Below, piece by piece: positions 1 to 22,263 of a stretch of DNA of 64,000 nucleotides. The stretch lies in the NCBI GenBank assembly GCA_024305405.1, contig JAKNDB010000054.1, positions 992,001 through 1,056,000 of the forward strand, read 5' to 3'. The DNA is from Dirofilaria immitis. Its lineage: Eukaryota > Nematoda > Chromadorea > Rhabditida > Onchocercidae. Below the pieces are notes generated by a model. That model was not told the origin of the DNA, ran no database searches, and saw nothing but the letters and a program-made list of their open reading frames with translations. Numbering within the stretch: position 1 is the first letter of the stretch; the number at the start of each line of letters is the position of its first letter. Position numbers and translations under genes: made by a program.

Positions 1-40
1 GTATAGAAATAGAAATTGCTTAATGTTTTTTTGCAATTTA

Positions 41-8650
<8,610 letters not shown>

Positions 8651-8675
8651 CACCGATTTTGTTGTTTAGATTTTT

Positions 8676-8692
8676 TCTCTCTCTCTCTCTCT
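8676..8692. repeat. (CT)n run in the leader of unc-2 exon 1
   Basis: Eight CT repeats (GA on the unc-2 strand) lie 26 bp upstream of the ATG of the candidate first exon. GA repeats are common in promoters or leaders; any function here is inference. Confidence 0.8.
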
Positions 8693-10365
8693 TTTTGCTG
8701 ATTTCTTTCTTTAATTTTTAATAAATTCAAATTTATCAATTATAAAATTAATCGAAGAAATCATTTATCGGAATTGTTATATTTCAAAATAAATTCAAAC
8801 AATTATATTTCTTTCGTTTTTTTCTTTATCAATTAAAATTTAAATAAATAAATAGATATATATGACTCATTGAATAAAAATTATTAGAAAAAGGCAAATA
8901 GAAGTATTCATAACGAAAATGTTAAAATAAAGCAGATAATATGTATGAGATTAAAAAAATTGAAGTAAATTAATTTAAATATAAAATATGCGAAAAAGCT
9001 TTTAATAGAAATAAATGATAATTAGTATTTCATTTCCAATTTCAATATATACCCTATTAATGGCTTAGATAGAAGTAAAAATAAATAAATAAGGAAAAAA
9101 AAGAAAAAGAGTCAAATATTTACGAACAAAATTTTATCACTAAATGATATCAGAATTCTATGATATCAAATAGCAATGGAAAGAAAAATTAGCATTTAGA
9201 AATAATAATATTAGTTATAATAATTACTGATAATGATAATAATAATGTGATAATAATATTATCACTATTCAAATAATATAATGCAAAAAAGAATAAATTA
9301 GCACAAAAAAATGGAAAAATACTCAGTATTAGGATAACTAAGAAATGAATGAAACAAATTAATTTATATATTTTAAAGTTTTAAAAGTTAAGCATAAATT
9401 TCCTTTTATTTCTCAAATTTTTATTTTCTTATTTTGAAAAATAGGAAAATGAATTAAACATAAGTTGTTATTCTTATTTTGTTTGCGAAAATAATTGCGA
9501 AAAATAATAATGCGATTAAATGGTACTTGCGATAATGGATGATTATTTTAATGCTTTTCTCTTCCATCTGCATCCATTATTAGATAACATGAATAGTAAT
9601 AATAATAACTAATAATAATAAACTAAGAATGACAATAATAATAAAATAATGATGAAAATAATGACAATAATAATATAATAATAATAAATAATAATGCATT
9701 ATTTTGTTAAACTAATGCAACAAAATTCGGCATGAAATTTTAGCCTAAGATAAATTTGAATTTGATTGATTAAATTTTTGTTTAAATTTGATTACAGATT
9801 TATGCTATCAATCATAGAATTATATGAAGCTATAGATATAAACATAAATTACTTTTAGTATTTTAAACTTATTAGATAAGATGTGAAAGTTTAAGAATAG
9901 AAAAAAATTTTATGATAGAAATTCAATGATAATTGAACTATTGAAATGATAATAGCCCATTGAAATTGATAATGAAAAAAAGCTAAGATACAGCGGAACG
10001 GATGAATCATAATAATCCAAATTTCTTCAACTTGACTTAGCAAGAAAAAAAACTTGGCTTGAAAAAAAATTGAAGTAGAAGAATATGAAGAATAAGAATG
10101 AGTGCATGTGTGTATATGTATATGTTATGTTTATATTTATATGTATGTATGTGTACGTAGTCTGTACCATGAGAAAGGAAAAGACTTAGGCTTTAAGCCT
10201 GGACTAGGATACTGCTGAACTTAAAGCTTAGCTGGGCTGGGCTAACTTAACTCATCTAAGCTGAAATAGCAATAAGGAGTTTTATCAAAAAATTAATACA
10301 TAGTGCTGTATATATGCATCTTTTAATGAAAGAAATGAAGATACATTTATGGATGTAATAATTTA

Positions 10366-10448
10366 GTATTCAAGTTAACCATTAATCAATTCTAATATTC
10401 GAGTAAGCTATTAATCAATTCTAATATTCAAGTAAGCTATTAATCAAT
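10366..10448. repeat. three-copy tandem repeat, about 29 bp
   Basis: TATTCAAGTTAACCATTAATCAATTCTAA is repeated with small changes (GAGTAAGCTATTAATCAAT) three times head to tail. Confidence 0.85.
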
Positions 10449-10999
10449 ATGAATAAAGAGAAAATAGCAAGCCGCATTTATAATATATGAATATTTAGTT
10501 AAATCGAAGTTTTTTTCAATCGAGAAATTGATACATAATATGATAGTTTCAGGAAAAAGGCATTTCTATTTGAAAATTTATAGCAATGTTGAGGCAATAA
10601 AATAAAATTTGAATAATTGATGTAAAGACAAAAAAGTTCGTGAATACAATAATTGAACTCATAAAAAAAAAGATTATGCTAAATTTTCCATCACCTTTTT
10701 TATAATCGATATAAATATTTTTGTATTCCTTCATTTCTCTTTTCTTTTTCTCTTCTTTTCTCATCTTTTTCATTTTTCTTTGCTTTCTTTAGTTTAGATT
10801 AGTAAACGGCATAGTATGAAATGAAAAAGGCAAACTATGTATCAGATTTTACTGCAATATATATATTTTCAAGAAATAATCTCCCAAAGGACGAAACTAT
10901 CGTTTGAAATAGTAGAGATAAGGTTTATTGATTATTTGTAATCATCGGATAATTCCCGATAGAAATCAATAATCTTTAAGCATAATAAGTTCGTTCTCC

Positions 11000-11175
11000 T
11001 TTAATTAATTAAGTATAATGTTCTATCCTTTCTATTTGTTTAAGGTATAATATTTCATTTCGTTTAATTAATCAAAGCATAATATACCATCGCTTGTTAA
11101 TTAATTAATATATTCTATTTGTTTAAACTAATTAGGTACAATATTCCATTCCTTCTAATTAATATACTCCATTTC
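11000..11175. repeat. degenerate repeat of TTAATTAA...TATAAT-TTCCATTC blocks
   Basis: Four blocks of roughly 45 bp each combine TTAATTAATTA, a short TATAATGTTC-like word and TTTCTATTTGTTTAA. They are too diverged for exact unit borders. Confidence 0.5.
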
Positions 11176-14100
11176 CTATTTAAATTCTCATTTAAATATT
11201 ATGAGATATTTTAATAATTACTAATTTATATAATTCTTTTTTAGAATTCTAACTTCTATTTTTCGGGTATTTTAATTTCTTTTTAATCTTTTATTTACTT
11301 CCAGCATAATTAGTCAATTTGTTTTAAGATTATTAATTAAAGTCTACGGAATTAATCTATTCATTGGAATAATTATTGATAAAAATACTTGAAATGGTAT
11401 AATATTTATCATATATTGACATGATAATACTGATATGCTAATATAATATATTTATCTTTTTTGGTCAAGTAAAAACAAATTACGGCGAAATTTCTCGCTC
11501 ATTTTATTAATGTTAATATATCGGTTGAAAACTTTTAAATGGAACAGTTATTTATTCATCAGAAATGGTAATCGTTATCATTCGATATAATAATCGTTAT
11601 CATTTAAGATAATAATTAATTAAACATATCGAATTAATTTCGCATATTTTTGCATTAGAAAAGTTTTTTGTTTTTATTTTTTACATATCTCCGATTGAAA
11701 CTAAATAACATATGAGCGAGAAATTTTGGCCATAAATTAAGTTTTTTTTCTTGGTTAAAAAGAAAAAAATTTGGATAATTTATTTGTGGCATTTCACTTC
11801 GACAAGATGATGATGCAATTATGCATCAAACATAAAATGAAAGTAATTTTAGTTTGAAAATGACAAATATCTATAATCAGTAAAAATGTTTACGCTTGGC
11901 TCTTTTCTTTCGGAAAATGAAATTTTAAATGTCCTACAAATAAATTATTGTTTTGGAAAGAGAACGAAAATGTGGAAGATTTGGCTTGGATGAAAAAATA
12001 TTCAAAGGTATAAAATTGGAATTGAAATAAATATCAAATTTTTTTCTTACCCTTTCTTTCTTCCTCGTATCTAATTCTTCTTCGAATAAAATAATAATAC
12101 CATGGTGGTTACCTGTCTTTTTTATAGTCAAAGGAAATTAGAATTTTTAAATTTAGAAAGTTTTGAAAAGCATTGCTGATAATGTGTATATGTATCACTG
12201 ATAAAGCATATTTATAGCACTAATAATGCATGCATATTTTATAGTACCATTTAAATTTGAATAAAATAATGTTTTCAATAATAAAAATTTATTGTTATCA
12301 TAAACTATTCTTAAGATAATTTTAATTTTAGAACAGAGATAAATAATAATTGCAAGATGGTGATAAAGATTAAATGATAAGTACCACTTAATATTGTCTG
12401 ATGTTATTTTTTTATGTAAAAGAAGTGATTAAATAAAAATTATTAAAAGAATAATAGCGTTAAAATTTCAGGAATATTTGAATTTGGATAGATAATATTA
12501 TCAGCATAAGTACATTTATTATTATGATAATAACTCAAAGATCATATTTGAAATAAAGTTCAATAATTAAAAATTTTATTAATTATCTGAACCATTCATT
12601 TACTTAATTAAATTTTCAATTTAAGATACGAATATAATAGCATAGTTAAAATTTCGGTCAAAGTATCATAAATTCAAATGTCATATTTTAAATATAAAAG
12701 TCATTTAAAAAAGTTATAGAAATAAAAATGCTGCAAAAAATTATTTTTTTAATTCCACGTTTTCCCAACATATTATACCAATAATTAGTGATTTAATGAA
12801 ATCTTCGCTGAATAATTTAGAGTTTTTTTACAAAAATTATTACTAAATAATTTACATTTTATGGTTTATTAATTTTAAAATTCAATCAAACACACTAAAA
12901 TCATTTAATTAAAATTTATTTCGAATATTCGATACTTAATTAATTTAAAATAAAAGAAAAAAAAATTTACCGTACACGCCGAAGCCATAGACAGGAATAG
13001 TAGAGTAATTCAAAATAACGCAGTTTCTCCATTTTCCACAGAATAATAATAAAACAATTTTAAAATTTACATTGAATTTTAAAATATTTGCAATTCGTCA
13101 AAATATAAAATTTACGATAAAATTTTTGTAAAATTAAAAGAAAATTTAAATTAAATTTTACGATTAAATTTTTAACAAAAATAAAAAGAGCAAAAGACGG
13201 AAACTTGCAAATACCATAAAGAAAATGGAAAAATAACTAAATGACTGCTTTCTTTGATCATAGCAAAAATCAGTTTTTTGTTAATTTAATTTTGGCTTGA
13301 TTGATGAATTTTCTAATTGCTACTGAAAACTTTTAGCTAAAAATTTTTGCAATATTTTCTCGAGAATAGCCAAAAAGACTTAATCGCGCAAAAGATTTAC
13401 TATGGTCTGGCAATTTGCCATTAGCAAAATTTTTGCAAATTTTTCGATGACAATAAATTTTTCTCTTTTGCATCAAAAATTGAATTTGAGAAAAAGGAAA
13501 AGAAAAAAGTCTTTCATATAATTGAATATTTCAATGAATAAGCACAATTTAGTAAAATAAAAAAGTATAAATATTTTTTTAAATAGAGGAATTTCTCCAG
13601 TCATTTACTGTGATACATTGCCCGGTAACATCTTGTTCTATAATGTATGCTGCTATCGTATTCGCTAATTACTGCAATATTTTACAGTAAACTTAATTAG
13701 ACTTGCGGTTATCATAAATTTCCTACGATAAAATCAATTAAACTATTTCGTATATTGCTTTTACCAATAATTTGCATTGCTATGAGCAGCGTTATAGAAA
13801 ATTGAGCTAAAAAGTTGTTTCAATATACAAAAAGCTAATGACCAGTATGAATTGTAAAAAACATGATAATAGAATATTGAATTTTTAGTATCAATTATTG
13901 CACTTTAATGAAACTATCATAGTTTCTTCTAATTTTAAAATAATTAACTCAATCGTTGATTACATTCAATATAATCGATATTTAATTAAAAAAACTTAAC
14001 TATTTAACTTGTCGAAACCTGAACAGAAAAAATTGTTTAAAAAAACTAAAAATTAATTAGGATGAATAAGCAACAATTATGGGAACTTTCTTCATGTTTT

Positions 14101-15729
14101 CTCAACTTTGTTTTATTTAATGAAATTAAAAATATTTGATAATTGATAAACGCTTACATATAAAATTTTCAAGTTTAATCGAGAAAAATTATTATGTAAA
14201 AATTTTTTTGTTAGAAATTTTCGAAAGAGTTCATTTATTCTTCATTTTTTTCTTTTTCTTGATTTTTATCACTCAATATTTTTAACGTTTATTTTATAAT
14301 ATTGATAAGTGATAAAATACAAATTTCTAATTTTCTAATAAAACATTAAAAAAGTGTAACACTTCTAGAAAGCAAAGATAGGAATTCAAAATTGTAATGA
14401 ATTCTCTCTTTAATGAATTTTAATAAAGTTTATTTTCAACTTTCTCAAATTAATACATGTTGCTATGGTGCTGTTTGAAAGTTTTCAATATTTTTTCATT
14501 TTTGCTCTTTAAAATCGTTCATCAAAAATACGAAATTAAAATCGAACATATCAAAACAAATGAAAAACAAAAAAAAAAAAACGGAATCATATTTCCAGAA
14601 GACTGCATTATCATCTTCCAAATTCGTCATCTTATTTTTCAATCCATACAATTATACTTCAATAAAAACTATTGTTTTGTGGAATAGTAGAAGAGGAAAG
14701 GAAAAAAAAATCAATATTTCATATTTTAATACATTATATATATATTGTTAAAAACAATCGAATTCATGCATTATTTAATTATGAAATTTCTTTATTGTTT
14801 GTAACAAAAAAAAACTTATCGGAGCATTGATAATATATTTTCACAATTTGCATAATCAAATTTCCCACTGCAAATTATGGATGTCTAAGCTGAATCGTTA
14901 ATTTTTATCAGAACTAATAATTAAAATACTGTAGATCATCTGAGTTAAAAACTCGAACGATGCAAATCAAGAAAATGTAGTATTTAAAAATATTTTCAAA
15001 TCAAACAAAATGATAAATTTTTAAAAAGTATCCTTTACATATTATTATAGCCATTTACTGATAATTGAAATAATAATTATTTGTTTCGTAATTTAAGAAA
15101 AAAATTTGAAATTTTATTTTAAAAATATTTATGCAAATAATTAAAACAATATATAAAAAATCAACATATCATTTGTGTAATTACTACTTGAATTCTTGTG
15201 TAAACAATATTTGAAATATTTGAGTTATTTATTTTAATCTGTAATTATTTAATCCTAATTGGAATAAAATAGTTTTAAAAATTTCAAAAGACATATGATA
15301 AATTATTTTAATCTAAATTTATAAATAAAATATTGAAGATATTGTGATAACAAATATTAAAGAAAGAGAAAATTTTTTAAATTAATAATTATTCATTAAA
15401 AGTTTTTAAATTATTAGCAAATGATAATATATCAAATATTTGTGATTATCATAAAGAACTATGTTATAAGATAAAAGTCATATTAAGTTGAAAATATATT
15501 TATTTTCAACCAAAAATTCGCTTTTTTTCTCATTTTTCAATATCTATTATTTTGTTTTTTTGTTGTTGTTTCTTTTTTTTAAATATATTCATAAATTTTT
15601 ATTTTTCATTCTCATTTTAATGATTATTGCATAAAATTCAAAAATTTGTTTATTTATTTTGAAAAATTCTTTATTTCACATTTATTGTTATATGATATGA
15701 TAGTTTGATAAGTAAAGAAATCAACGAAT

Positions 15730-16222
15730 TCTATGGTTCAATTACGACAGACATATAAATAGTAGACGTTACTTCAAAAAAAAGTATAAGATATATCATA
15801 TTACGAAATAGATGATATATCTTATTATCATTTTAATGAAAAGATAAGATGAGAAAATTCTGTGATTGATTACGATAAGCAAATAGTAGACATAACTTTT
15901 AAAAAGTATGAAACATATTAATAAAAAAATAAACGATATATTCTATTGTTATTTTAATGGAAAACTAAGCATGATAGGAGTCTATGATTGATTGTGGCAG
16001 ACAAATTGAACAAGGATCCATAAAACAGTAGATGATATATTATTCTGATGAAAAAATAGGGATGACGGGATTCAATGATTCAATACGACAGGTAAATAGT
16101 CAATATTGCTTTGAAAGAAGCATAAGATAACTCCGTAAGCAGATATATAATATATCCTACTATTATTCTATAAGAAAAATATGGATTATACGACTACGGT
16201 TCGATACGATAGATAAATATGA
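15730..16222. repeat. degenerate ~120-bp tandem repeat, four to five copies
   Basis: A motif like TCTATGATTGATTACGACAG followed by CAAATAGTAGAC recurs near 15733, 15860, 15980, 16073 and 16190. In several copies it is followed by AAAAAGTATAAGATATAT, then GATGATATAT, ATTATTTTAATGAAAA and GATGAGA. Identity between copies looks like 65-80 percent, so the array is old. Confidence 0.75.
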
Positions 16223-17593
16223 TAAATGAGAAATTAAAAGGAAGTAAAGAAAGAATATGATAAGATTTAGATATCAAGTAGATTTTTTAAAAGAAATGAT
16301 AAAAATAAATAGAAAGTAAGTTTATGAAATATATTTATTAATTGTATAAGAAAAATAAAATAAATGTTTTTTTATCTTGTCAAATATTTTGGATAAGAAT
16401 TAATGAAGACAAAAATGAGAAAATGAAAGCAATGATAAAAATAAAATAAGGCATTTGATAAAATTTTCAAAATCAAAAAATAAAAATAAAATTTAAAGAA
16501 AAACAAAAGAAAAATGATGAAATATTAATTGTAATGGATTTTAATGATTGAAAAGTTTTGAAATTATCATTTATAATTTCTATACATTTCATCACTAGAA
16601 AAAAGGATCCATAATTATAAATGTCTGCATTTTCATCCCTCATTATTTTAAAATTTTTGCAAAACTAACTTTAAACAAAAAATAATTCTCAGTATTATAT
16701 GATCATTTAGCTATAATTTAATAATATTTTATGCAAAAATGCTTCAAATATTTTATTAATAATAGAATAATTAATAGTGGGATTCTTTTGAAATTAGTAG
16801 AACTTAAGTAAAGAATAATATTTTAAATTTCATAATATTCAACGATCAATACCAATCATCATTAAAGATAGTATCATAAATAAATAAAACAATTCTTGAA
16901 AAGCTTATTCATCAAAAAGAGATAATTATATCAATATCTAATTTTTCCTAAATTTTTTAGAATTTAAAACTTTCTATTCTAAATTGACTTTAAATATTTA
17001 ATTTCATCCTAATTTGCAATATTTAGAAACTTCAGAAACTTTCTTTACTTCAAGCTAATCATAACATTCAAGAACATCTAACCATAATATCGCGAAATAT
17101 TTTTGGAAGTTAGATTTCTTTTTACAATTTATGGAAATATACATATGTGTATATATACATGTATATTTGATGACTTTATTCAATGATATTAACTATCAAG
17201 TTGAAGTAGCGCATGATATATTAAAATTTAAAATAAGAATTGGTAAAATAGTATGTGAAATATAGTGCAGAGAAAATTCAATTTATTTCACAAGGAATGA
17301 TAACAAATAAAATTATGCTAAGTTTAAACTGTTCGTTTGACGTAATCAATTTCACTTTATCCTAATAAATAATATTTTTACAAATATAGGCACTAATTTG
17401 ATATTTTCAAGCTAATTGTATTTATCCAATAAGATTATGATTAAAGATTTATAATTACAATATTACGATCGATTGATTGTGATTAAAATATAAATAAAAA
17501 TGAATGAATTGTTAGAGTAATAATAAATATCAATCCAAATTATTTGAATACTTCAATTAGTTTTTGATTTGAAGCATATATTTTATTTAAATA

Positions 17594-17630
17594 ATTCAAT
17601 CATAAAGATTATTTATCTTTATGATTGAAT
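17594..17630. repeat. perfect 16-bp inverted repeat, 5-nt loop
   Basis: ATTCAATCATAAAGAT, TATTT, then the exact reverse complement. It would form a strong hairpin on either strand; no coding context. Confidence 0.9.
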
Positions 17631-20105
17631 AAGTCTATGGCAAAAATGAATTTTGGAAAATTACGGAAGGAAACGATTAAATATTGTTTTGTTTATTTGT
17701 TTTCTATTATGCTTTTTGATGATTTTTCTTTTCCTAAATGTTTTATGTTTCTAAGTGGAAAAGCTTAAAAATAATTTTTTCCGTTTTTTTCGTCCATAAT
17801 TTTATATTAACTTTAAGACAAAAAGTTTTGTAATATAATTTTCTCATTTAAAATATTAATTTTATTGATGATATTATTAATCGTTTATTTTTCGTAATAT
17901 TTCAATAATCTTTTATTTTATTTACCTTTTTTTCTCCATATACCTTGATTTTTTTCGGGAATGGATTAATATATAGTTTAAACTATTATTATTAAAATCA
18001 ATAAATAAATCTATTCGGTTTTTGTTTTTATAAACAATGTTTCGCTATGTCAAATTTATTACTGAAATCAATTAGTTTGAATAAGAAATTGATTATAAGG
18101 ATAAATTGATATATAGTATGAATGGAAAAATTAGTTAAAATTCGCTAAAGGTAGCGCATTTTTATTCTATTTTGCTTTAAATAAATTTCCCATATTATAT
18201 TTCAATAGAATATAGCTTTAAAAATGTTTGATCTTATTCCTACTTTAAATATTCATATCTTTTTGAAAAATTTTAATGCCAAATTGAATAAATGCGTACT
18301 TTAAACGAAACAACGTCAAATATTCGATAATTTTGATGCTATCAGTTGGAAAATCGAATAGCGATAAAGCAGTACGGTCAACAACTACCGTAGTGTCACT
18401 TACTGCGTGATATCGTATGATTTAGGGACAGTTACAGTAACGAATAATATTAAAGCCGAGTTTTTTAAAGAACGAAATTATCAAACGAATGATAAATTGT
18501 GCAAATAAGTCAAACGAAGATGAAATAGATTTGACGAAATGAAATATCCCACGAAAGTATTTTAAAAAAGATGACAATAGTTGACATGTTACTGAAACCA
18601 AAAAGGTAGACATTGGGAAACAAAAAATTATTCGTTCTACAATTTCGATTCTTCCTATTTCTATTCTCTTGTATTATATTAATAGTTGGACGAAGTGTCA
18701 AATCCTCGGGAAATTTTTCGGGACATCGAATATAAAAGTAGAAAAAATATTCTTAAAATTCTGCATCAATCCATTCATTTCCTCTTTTCCTCTTTTTTAT
18801 TGTTATCATTAACTAAAATAACTAATCCTTATAATCATTGATAATACACATTTTTATTTTTCCTCCTATCTTTTTCTCTTCACTTGTTTGCGATTAATTT
18901 TCATTTTGATATTGATGCCTCATTTTAATGATAACATTCGAAAATAATTATTATGAGAGCAAATTCTAATGGCTTTGAAGCTAATTAGCATATCGATTTA
19001 TGTCTTTCTTTTCCTACTTTTCTTTCTATATTTCTTGACCGTTTGGTATTATTTTTATTTTTATTTTGTATTTATCATATCAGTTTTCTCATCATTCTTT
19101 GGTATATATTCAAATTAACCGATATATTTCAAAAATAAAGATTATAATGATTAAAGTAAACAATGATAGCAAACAATGATATCATCAAATCCTTTAAACA
19201 ACGGCATGACAACTAATTGAAAAACGGAGGAAAAAAAAATTAATTTCATATCTAACATGCAGTAAAATAATTATCCATCGATCGCTTATGGGAATTTCAG
19301 CATTATTATAACCTTAAATTTAATCAAAATTTTTTTTTGCTTTCTATTTTTAATTTAAATTTTGCTTAACACATTGATAATTATATATTGGAAGATGTGC
19401 TTGAAAAAAAGGCCAAATTATTGATGCGATAATTATCAAAGAAAATATAATATTTAGAGATATCAAAAAAACTGAAAAGATCAATTTTGTGATATGATGA
19501 AAAGTTCTTGAATGTTTTTTTTAATTTGATAACATATGAGAAAAACAAAAATGAAAGATGAAAATATTTATAATATAAATTTATAAGCTTCGAAATATTT
19601 CATAATTAAAATTTTATAATCAAAGAAATGTGCAAAACGTTTTTCTCTTTTTTAAATTTTTGCATTTATCTCGATTAGAAAGACTGAAAGATTCTACTGG
19701 ATATTCTGTAAGAGATTTGTCAAAGATTCTATCGGAGATTTTCTTTATATTTTATAATAAATTTATTGAAAAATGAAATTTAGAAAAGCAAAAATTGAAC
19801 TATGAGAAAGGGGATTAGTTAAGGCACATATATACGGCAAAAAAAGTTTCATTTTTTTTTGAAGTAATAAGTTAATAAAATATATTTTTCTTTGTTGCCC
19901 TTTTAATCGATCAAAATTAATTAATTAAGAGTTTGAGATTATGAAATATAAATTTCAATATATGAACAAAAGAGAAAGGAATAAAAATGAAAAAGAAAAA
20001 TCAAAAACTTATTTACTTATTGCTATGTATTTTAAATTTTCTTCAAAATCATTTCAATTTATATTTTCCATTTTCATTTTCTTCGGATAGTAATTTCATT
20101 AATTT

Positions 20106-20149
20106 TTATAAATCGCAAATAGTACTTTAGAATTATTTGCGATTTATAA
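20106..20149. repeat. perfect 16-bp inverted repeat, 12-nt loop
   Basis: TTATAAATCGCAAATA and its exact reverse complement flank GTACTTTAGAAT. It lies about 670 bp downstream (coding sense) of the 20820-20894 exon, so it could sit in an intron or a 3' untranslated region. Confidence 0.9.
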
Positions 20150-20819
20150 TCAAAAATAGTTAATCAAAAGAAAAAATAAAATATTTAGATTATTACAAAT
20201 TGTTAATTTCAGTTATTATTGTAATTATTACGTTGCAAAGAAATTTTAAATAGAATTTGATAAAGTTGAAATAATAATAAAATTTTTAAAATATTTGTAT
20301 GAAAAATAGAAATTTCATATTTAATTTCTCTATATAAAATATATGCTCATTTCGTAAACAAAAATTTCAAACTTTTTCAATTATTTTTGTTAATATTAAC
20401 GAGTCTGTTAACATGAAGAACAGAATATCTATATTCCTAAGTAGATAGATATAAGTGTATGATAATTATGATATGAAAGATTATCAATTATTTTTTGTGA
20501 AATATGATAAATTTTATCATCAATATTATTCAAAAAAGAAAGATCGGTTATTTCATCTTCAAATGATAGCTATTTAGATCAGTTGAAAATTTTGAAAAAA
20601 ATTTTTCCTAAAATATTTCAAAAAAAAATTAATAGTTGATAATATTTATTGATATAGCACATAGAAAACATTGATAAGATTTATTGATATAGCACATAGA
20701 AAATATTATTAAATATTGTGGTAATATACCGATGAGATTTAATTGAAATATTGTCTTAATATCATCATACTTTATGACATATATTGTTTGAAAATTAAAA
20801 TTTGATAATTTCAACTTAC

Positions 20820-20894
20820 TGAAATGGATGTGCGGCTTGTTTGATCTTTGCCATTAATAAGGCGCATGCTTTAGCATCGCTTACATCCACAACT
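20820..20894 (-). CDS. unidentified gene, exon 7
   Basis: This exon lies between AATTTCAG and the near-consensus donor GTAAGTTG. It completes the arginine codon split at the previous exon (AG+A) and reads VVDVSDAKACALLMAKIKQA then AHPFQ or AHPFH, ending in phase 2. The alanine/lysine-rich central part looks like an amphipathic helix. The local G+C and codon choice stand out from the surroundings. Nothing downstream could be joined with confidence. Confidence 0.7.
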
Positions 20895-22229
20895 CTGAAA
20901 TTTTAATCCAATTTTTTTCGATTTTTTCAATTTCTTTTCTTCTTACTTCTATATATTTAAAATCGAATATTCTCTTTGAGCATTAAAATTAATTTAATTA
21001 TTTAATTTAAAATGTAAATCTCAAAAACATTTAATATAATAAATGAAAAGAAATGGAATGAAATAGCATTTTTTCAGCAAAGATGGTTGAAAATTTTTGA
21101 AATTATAAAATGTTTGGAGGAAAAAAACTTTGTTAAAACTTTTTTTATGATAAAAAAGGAAGGAAAAGAAGTGGAGAAAACAGGAAATTTTTCCCACCCA
21201 TTGCTTAATATTTCTCAAAAATTTCCTCTACTTAAGCAATAATAATATTTCGCTTAGATTGCCATAAAAGCTACTTATTTATTTATTCATCGATTAAGCT
21301 GATTGAATGAAAAATTAAAATTAAAAAAATACAAAATATCTAAAAAAAAGGACAAGAAAAAGGAAAGCATAAAAATACTTAATCTTGACTAATTCTTGAG
21401 CAGTAATGGAAAAAAATGTAATGTCATTTTGATGACTTAAGCCTCAGCTCAAGATAGAAATGATATAATAAAATAATTTCCATCATTTTTTAAATATTCT
21501 GATTTTTTCTTTCTTGATTAAAAAGTTCCCGAATAAAATAGAAAATTAAATATTAAATATTAATTGTAAATATATCGTTTTTATCGTTGATTTTTTTGAT
21601 GATCTTAAAATGCTAAATGTAACCATTTCAAAGCCATCCTAAATAATATCGATATCATTTTAAATTAAAAACATATATACATAACAAAAACAAATTATTC
21701 CTCAAAAATTAATCTTTAATCGAAAAAGCTATTTTACAAATAACTTTTCATAATACAGATAAGATATATCAAAAAAAAAAAAACGATTGAGAAAATGACT
21801 GAGAAAAGGAAAAGATTGGATATCCATATGAAAAATGTGCAAAGTCGAGCATAAAACCTGAAATTAAAAAAATTAAATTTTAGAATTTAAAATTATCCTT
21901 AAAATTGGATTAATAAATGAGGAAAAATAAGGCAAAAAAGTAAAACAAATAGTTATCAATAAAAATGAAAAGCCTAAAATTAAAAATGGTTGGAATATAA
22001 AATATGAAATTATTTTTGAAATTTGAATTGATAGATGAAAAGAAAAGAAAGCAAAAAAGATAAAAAATTAAAGAAAGCAATCGAAGAAAAAGAAAAATAA
22101 AAAAAGCTTATCGCATGTTTCCTTTTGCCAACAAACTTTAAGAGTTCGAGAGCAGAGTGCAAATATGCAAAATGCATTAAAATATTTGATAAAAAAAAAA
22201 GGATTGCTTTAAAGGAAAAATCTATTGGA

Positions 22230-22263
<34 letters not shown>

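Larger units (their letters stand above)
8651..20819. other. 12-kb stretch without a confirmed gene
   Basis: This lies between the unc-2 first exon and the last recognised exon of the unidentified gene, and must contain the 3' end of that gene and the promoter of unc-2. I could not identify a terminal exon. It holds short tandem repeats (10366-10448, 11000-11175), the degenerate 15730-16222 array, two hairpins (17594-17630, 20106-20149) and G+C-richer islands near 10170-10265, 12971-13032, 13590-13695 and 18350-18735. The rest is AT-rich and unremarkable. Confidence 0.6.

Noticed and set aside
10170..10265. TTAGGC-like words and TAAGCTTAGCTGGGCTGGGC
   Set aside because: Nematode telomere repeats are TTAGGC arrays; here there are only isolated words, so not interstitial telomere.
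14936..14939. Possible terminal exon of the unidentified gene (CTCAG followed by A-TGA)
   Set aside because: It would close the frame right after AHPFQ, but a chance AG plus stop is common in such AT-rich DNA and there is no poly(A) signal nearby.
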